Below, piece by piece: positions 60,264-64,000 of a stretch of 64,000 nt of DNA. Origin of the DNA: Methylomonas sp. (GTDB lineage: Bacteria; Pseudomonadota; Gammaproteobacteria; Methylococcales; Methylomonadaceae); contig NZ_JALOBS010000022.1 in assembly GCF_023228165.1 (NCBI RefSeq), positions 1 through 64,000 of the forward strand. Direction: 5' to 3'. A program made the position numbers and the translations under genes. Each line of letters opens with the position of its first letter. Position 1 is the first letter of the stretch. The notes under the pieces were generated by a model. It was not told the DNA's origin, ran no database searches, and saw only the letters and a list, made by a program, of their open reading frames with translations.

Positions 60264-61118
60264 ATGCAGACAGGTAACCCACAATTCGTCATCAAACCGA
60301 GATTATTAGCCTTTCTATGCATTAGTATCAGCATCAGCTTAAGTCAGCCTAGTATTGCTGATTCGACTGTAGTGCGGCTATTCTGGGACAAAGTACCGCT
60401 GCGTATCACCTTGCCGGTCGGGCAGGAACGTTTGGTGACTTTTCCTGGCGAAGTGCGAGTCGGCATCCCTGCGCCATTGACTGGCAAGTTACGCACCCAA
60501 AGCCATGCCGGTACTGTGTATTGGTTAGCCAAAGAGTCTTTTGAGCCCCAGCGTATCGAAGTACGCGAGCTGGACGGGCAGGGCATTGTACTGATCGATC
60601 TGAGTGCACAACCAGCGCCGGATTTGCCGGCTAATCCGATTGAAATTCTGTTCAGCCCCGGACAACGTTCAGCGTCAGATGCTGGGTTAGGCACTGATGC
60701 CGATTCCATGACGTCGGCAGGCAGTCAAAAACCAACGCCCGGTAAAAAGCCAAAAACTGCTGGCTTGGTGGCATTAACCCGCTTTGCGGCCCAGCAACTC
60801 TATGCGCCGAAGCGCTTATTGAAAGCCGCACCATGGATACAGCGGGTGTCGGTCAGTCAGACGCATTTAGAACATTTGCTCAGAGGCGAACAAATTTTAA
60901 CGACGCCGATTGCCAGCTGGCACAGCGGCCGGCTGTATGTGACGGCGGTTGAACTCAAAAACACCGGTGCTGATTTTATCGATCTCGATCCGCGTCAATT
61001 GCGCGGCCAGTGGCGGGCGGCGACTTTTCAACATGCCCGTTTGCATCCGGCCGGCAGCGAAGCGGATACCAGCGCGGTGTATCTGGTGTCCGACCGGCCT
61101 TTTCACGAGGCGCTGTAA
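60264..61118 (+). CDS. Integrating conjugative element protein, PFL_4704 family (TIGR03749)
   Basis: The product has a signal peptide (LLAFLCISISISLSQPSIAD) and family blocks (LFWDKVPLRITLPVGQERLV; DFIDLDPRQLRGQWRAATFQ). It is TraK/VirB9-like in position. A longer upstream frame overlaps the previous gene, but GAGGGTGAG before ATG 60264 supports this start. Confidence 0.88.
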   Translation: MQTGNPQFVIKPRLLAFLCISISISLSQPSIADSTVVRLFWDKVPLRITLPVGQERLVTFPGEVRVGIPAPLTGKLRTQSHAGTVYWLAKESFEPQRIEVRELDGQGIVLIDLSAQPAPDLPANPIEILFSPGQRSASDAGLGTDADSMTSAGSQKPTPGKKPKTAGLVALTRFAAQQLYAPKRLLKAAPWIQRVSVSQTHLEHLLRGEQILTTPIASWHSGRLYVTAVELKNTGADFIDLDPRQLRGQWRAATFQHARLHPAGSEADTSAVYLVSDRPFHEAL

Positions 61119-61119
61119 G

Positions 61120-62526
61120 ATGGGCGCGAACCGGCTATTACCCATCGTTGCCGGGCTAATCCTGCTGATGTTAATTGTGGTCGGCGTCAAGACGTACCGT
61201 CAGCCATCACCCTCAGTACATTTGTCGGCTGTGCCGCAAGCCGGTCGGCCGGATGTCGATTCGCCCGCCGATACCATTCGTACCTTGACCGCTGAAGTGG
61301 CGGTGATTAAAAGCGAAAGTGAAAAACTGCAGATGCAAAATGAGGCCTTGCTGAAACAGCGTGATCAAATTGAAACTCGGGTCAAAGCCGAACTGCAAAC
61401 CCAACTGGCCCAGGATACCCAACAACAAGCTAACGAAGCGGTCAATCAACTGGCGCAGCAAGTGGATTATTTTAAAAGTCGGCTGGATCAACTGAGTGCC
61501 GCACCCAGCCAGACAATAGCGGATACCGGTAATGATATTCCAATCGGTTTTGGCATCGATGCTGCGGACGGTTTGAAAGCTTTCGAATCCCCCCTGACCT
61601 GGGTCGAACCCTTAGGCACCCCGACCGATGACAAAGGCCAGCCCATTTTTAAGCGCTTGACGAACGGTGCCGAAAGCTTATTACACGATGGTCAAAAAGT
61701 TGCCGGCACGACCGAAGCCTATCTGACAGAATCCGTCGGTGCCTTAACCGAACCGGATCGGCCGGTCTATACCGTACCCCGCAATGCTACTTTGATTGGT
61801 GCCACCGGTATGACCGCTTTAATCGGCAGAATACCGATCAAAGGCGCGATCGAAGATCCGTTTCCGTTCAAAGTCATTGTCGGCCGCGATAATCTGGCCG
61901 CCAACGGCATCGAAATGCCCGGGTTGGACGGGGTCATTTTCAGCGGTAAGGCGTCGGGCGACTGGACTTTGTCTTGCGTACGTGGAGACGTGATGTCGGC
62001 GACCTATGTATTTGCCGACGGTACCATTCGCAGCTTGTCCGCCGACGACAACAGCCTGAGCCAGGCTAAACAAGCCACCGCTTCTGGCCAGACCGGCAAT
62101 GCCTCGCGCACGCTGGGCTGGATTTCCGACCGGCGAGGGATTCCCTGTGTGACCGGCAGCCGTATCAGCAATGCCGCCAGCTATTTGTCCGGCCGCATTC
62201 TTGCCTCGGCAGCCGAAGCCGCGGCGGGTGCCTTTAGCCAAAGCCAGGTCACCAACAGTGTCTCTGCTGCCCAAGGCGTAGCGACGTCGGTGATTACCGG
62301 CGATGCGGCCCAGTATGCCGGTGGTAAAGCCCTGGCCGGAGGCGCTACCGAAGTGAGTGAATATTTACGCGAGCGGGCCGCGCAGTCGTTTGACGTGGTG
62401 TATGTCGATACCGGCGCGGAACTGGCGATTCATATCGATGTGGCCTTGCCGATTGATTATGAACCGGGCGGCCGTAAAACCCAGTATGACTTGGCCGAAA
62501 ACGAGGTTGACGATGATTTGGATTAA
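61120..62526 (+). CDS. Integrating conjugative element protein, PFL_4705 family (TIGR03752)
   Basis: The roughly 468-residue product has an N-terminal helix (LPIVAGLILLMLIVVGVKTY) and a coiled-coil (about 45-125: AEVAVIKSESEKLQMQNEAL). A beta-rich VirB10/TraB-like domain follows (RPVYTVPRNATLIGATGMTA; IPCVTGSRISNAASYLSG). It spans the envelope in the mating channel. I start at 61120 (MGANRLLPIV), one base after the previous stop. Confidence 0.9.
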   Translation: MGANRLLPIVAGLILLMLIVVGVKTYRQPSPSVHLSAVPQAGRPDVDSPADTIRTLTAEVAVIKSESEKLQMQNEALLKQRDQIETRVKAELQTQLAQDTQQQANEAVNQLAQQVDYFKSRLDQLSAAPSQTIADTGNDIPIGFGIDAADGLKAFESPLTWVEPLGTPTDDKGQPIFKRLTNGAESLLHDGQKVAGTTEAYLTESVGALTEPDRPVYTVPRNATLIGATGMTALIGRIPIKGAIEDPFPFKVIVGRDNLAANGIEMPGLDGVIFSGKASGDWTLSCVRGDVMSATYVFADGTIRSLSADDNSLSQAKQATASGQTGNASRTLGWISDRRGIPCVTGSRISNAASYLSGRILASAAEAAAGAFSQSQVTNSVSAAQGVATSVITGDAAQYAGGKALAGGATEVSEYLRERAAQSFDVVYVDTGAELAIHIDVALPIDYEPGGRKTQYDLAENEVDDDLD

Positions 62527-62962
62527 CCGTTTGTCACAGTCTTGCTCAGTCGTGCTGATGGTCAGTTTGTTGAGCGCCTGTGCGACGGGTGATAAAGAAA
62601 GCATCCTGCCGCAGGACGGGCCGAGCATGAAAGAGGTGTATCAACGGCATTTTTCCCAAGAATCGGGTGATGCCAATCAATCCGTACGGACTCCTTCGAT
62701 CAAGCCTTACCGACCAGCAGAGTTACCGATTGAGCAACAGGAAAAATATCAAAACCAAAACCCAATTTCAACGCCCTTCACCCAATCCACTAGGCAGGCT
62801 CAGCAGCAGTTCCCCCGCTTGAAAAATCCTACCCTGATACTGTATGTGTTTCCACATCTCAGTCACGAGGGTCACATACCCGTGCCGGGCTATGCCACCG
62901 GTTTCAGTTTTTATGAGACGATCGAGTTCGCCTTGCCGGGTGAACCGGAGGCGGGTTACTGA
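62513..62962 (+). CDS. Conjugal transfer lipoprotein of the TIGR03751 family
   Basis: The product has a lipoprotein signal (SCSVVLMVSLLSAC) and family segments (MKEVYQRHFSQESGD; LYVFPHLSHEGHIPVPGYAT). The start at 62513 overlaps the end of the previous gene and its stop overlaps the next start (TGATG). It is a TraV/VirB7-like outer-membrane anchor. Confidence 0.88.
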   Translation: MIWINRLSQSCSVVLMVSLLSACATGDKESILPQDGPSMKEVYQRHFSQESGDANQSVRTPSIKPYRPAELPIEQQEKYQNQNPISTPFTQSTRQAQQQFPRLKNPTLILYVFPHLSHEGHIPVPGYATGFSFYETIEFALPGEPEAGY

Positions 62963-64000
62963 TGGCCTGGTTTCGATCGCTACTGGCTCGGCAACAGGGG
63001 GATTCGGCACACCCGCAACGCCGAGCGACCGATAAACCACCCACCGAACGGCGTGTTCGTCAGCAATATGAACGGCCGACCTCGTTTACCAATTTGCTGC
63101 CCTGGCTGGAATACCTGCCGGTGTCCCAGTGTTTTTTGCTGGATGACGGTTACAGCGTCGGGGCGTTGTTTCGGATTACCACCGTCGACTCGGACGCGCG
63201 CAGTGAAGTGTTTTTAAGCGAGCTGCGCGATAAACTGCAAACCGCCTTGATCTCGCTCCCAGAAGAAATGGAAAACCCCTGGATCCTGCAGTTGTTCGTG
63301 CAGGATGAACCCAATCGGTCTTATTTAGTGGATGAGATTCGCCAGTATGCTCAGCCACGTGCCCGGCATAGCCAGTTCAGTGAAGGCTATTTTAAAGTCT
63401 TGGAAGACCATCTGGCCGCCATCTCCCGCAGCGGCGGCTTGTTTGAAGATCAATTAGTCACCGGCGGTCCTTGGCGTGGGCAACGACGCAGCGTTAGAGC
63501 GACATTGTACCGGCGGCGAAAAGTCAGCCAGCAAGCCTATGATTATTACCAAATTTCGCCTGAGGACGAACTAAACGATGTGGCCGAGAAATTGAGTACT
63601 GCGTTATTGACCGCGGGCATTAAGTCCAGTCGATGTGTGGGTAAGGACCTGTATGAGTGGCTGTTTTGCTGGTTCAATCCCAATCCAGCCATGACCGACG
63701 GTGACACCGAGGCTTTGTTAAATCAAGCGCCTTATCCTGGTGACCACGAGATGCCATTCGGGCACGATTTTGCCGAGAGCCTGATGCTGGGCATGCCGCA
63801 TTCCGATGCTCAACGTGGGCTGTGGTGGTTTGACGGCTTGCCGCACAAAGTCATCACCGTGCAAGCGCTGCGTAACATCCCGGCGATCGGCTTATTCGGT
63901 GCCGAACGCCAAGTCGGGGAGCATCGATTTGCCTTGTTCGACCGCATGCCGGAAAACACTGTATTGGCCATGACCATCACCATCAAAGCCCAGGATGCGG
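62962..64000 (+). CDS. VirB4/TraC-like conjugative transfer ATPase, 5' part only
   Basis: The frame from ATG 62962 runs open to the window end (346 codons). It matches the N-terminal part of the PFL_4706-type (TIGR03744) conjugative ATPase (FTNLLPWLEYLPVSQCFLLD; GYSVGALFRITTVDSDARSE; GLWWFDGLPHKVITVQALRN). The ATP-binding motifs lie beyond the window. It follows the TIGR03751 lipoprotein by a one-base overlap, the standard order. Confidence 0.85.
   Translation, partial: MAWFRSLLARQQGDSAHPQRRATDKPPTERRVRQQYERPTSFTNLLPWLEYLPVSQCFLLDDGYSVGALFRITTVDSDARSEVFLSELRDKLQTALISLPEEMENPWILQLFVQDEPNRSYLVDEIRQYAQPRARHSQFSEGYFKVLEDHLAAISRSGGLFEDQLVTGGPWRGQRRSVRATLYRRRKVSQQAYDYYQISPEDELNDVAEKLSTALLTAGIKSSRCVGKDLYEWLFCWFNPNPAMTDGDTEALLNQAPYPGDHEMPFGHDFAESLMLGMPHSDAQRGLWWFDGLPHKVITVQALRNIPAIGLFGAERQVGEHRFALFDRMPENTVLAMTITIKAQDA

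Overview
The window is accessory DNA from a Gram-negative bacterium, probably a gammaproteobacterium. The evidence is the outer-membrane efflux channels, periplasmic adaptors, lipoproteins and a GI-type (MPF_G, ICEclc/PFGI-1-like) conjugation gene set. A methanotroph-like host is possible but is only a guess. A KfrA-type protein, two resolvases, three chromosome-style toxin-antitoxin modules or remnants and the transfer genes indicate a large conjugative plasmid or an integrative conjugative element. No rRNA, tRNA, CRISPR array or housekeeping gene was seen.

Layout. (1) 1-6.6 kb: backbone and early cargo. It holds the end of a CzcCBA-type metal efflux operon on the minus strand, an IHF-beta-like gene split by a run of ten C, a SEC-C protein and KfrA. 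(2) 7,026-32,770: what reads as one 25.7-kb Tn5053/Tn402-family transposon. It has related terminal repeats, internal transposase-binding repeats, and the same 5-bp sequence AGTAG on both outer sides. It carries a resolvase, a five-gene chromate operon (chrB, chrA, DUF1259, a ChrB C-domain protein, MFS), HupE and anchor proteins, a mercury operon with merR-T-P but no merA, a CusCBA copper/silver efflux operon, two sister lipoproteins, an HD-GYP protein, a Cu+-type P-ATPase, and tniQ-tniB-tniA. It sits in the res region of a second resolvase (32,836-33,456), the known target preference of this transposon family. (3) 33.4-50 kb: a defence and addiction island. It holds a shortened WGR protein, a VapBC-like pair, a type III-like Mod/Res pair, a two-gene unit of a 1036-aa protein of unknown family plus an ATPase/helicase that stops early, a RelE/HigA-type pair, and a SEFIR(TIR-like)-NACHT protein. 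(4) 50.6-64 kb: GI-type transfer genes in the usual order: PFL_4695 family, TraD, PFL_4697 family, then RAQPRD, TIGR03758, 03745, 03750, 03746, 03749, 03752, 03751 and the VirB4-like ATPase, which runs off the window. This order is interrupted at 54.1-57.8 kb by two opposite-strand genes. Their products share a GDNxGRDK motif, and the larger one looks like a TPR-type protein with a possible PIN-like region.

How it works together. The element couples self-transfer and maintenance (T4SS, KfrA, resolvase, toxin-antitoxin) with metal resistance (two RND pumps, P-ATPase, Mer uptake/sequestration, chromate efflux) and anti-phage or anti-plasmid functions. The most novel points are the large metal transposon with its reconstructed target site, the truncated unknown-plus-ATPase pair at 39.9-45.5 kb, and the GDNxGRDK pair inserted in the transfer operon. 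All family assignments come from reading the sequence by eye, without database searches.
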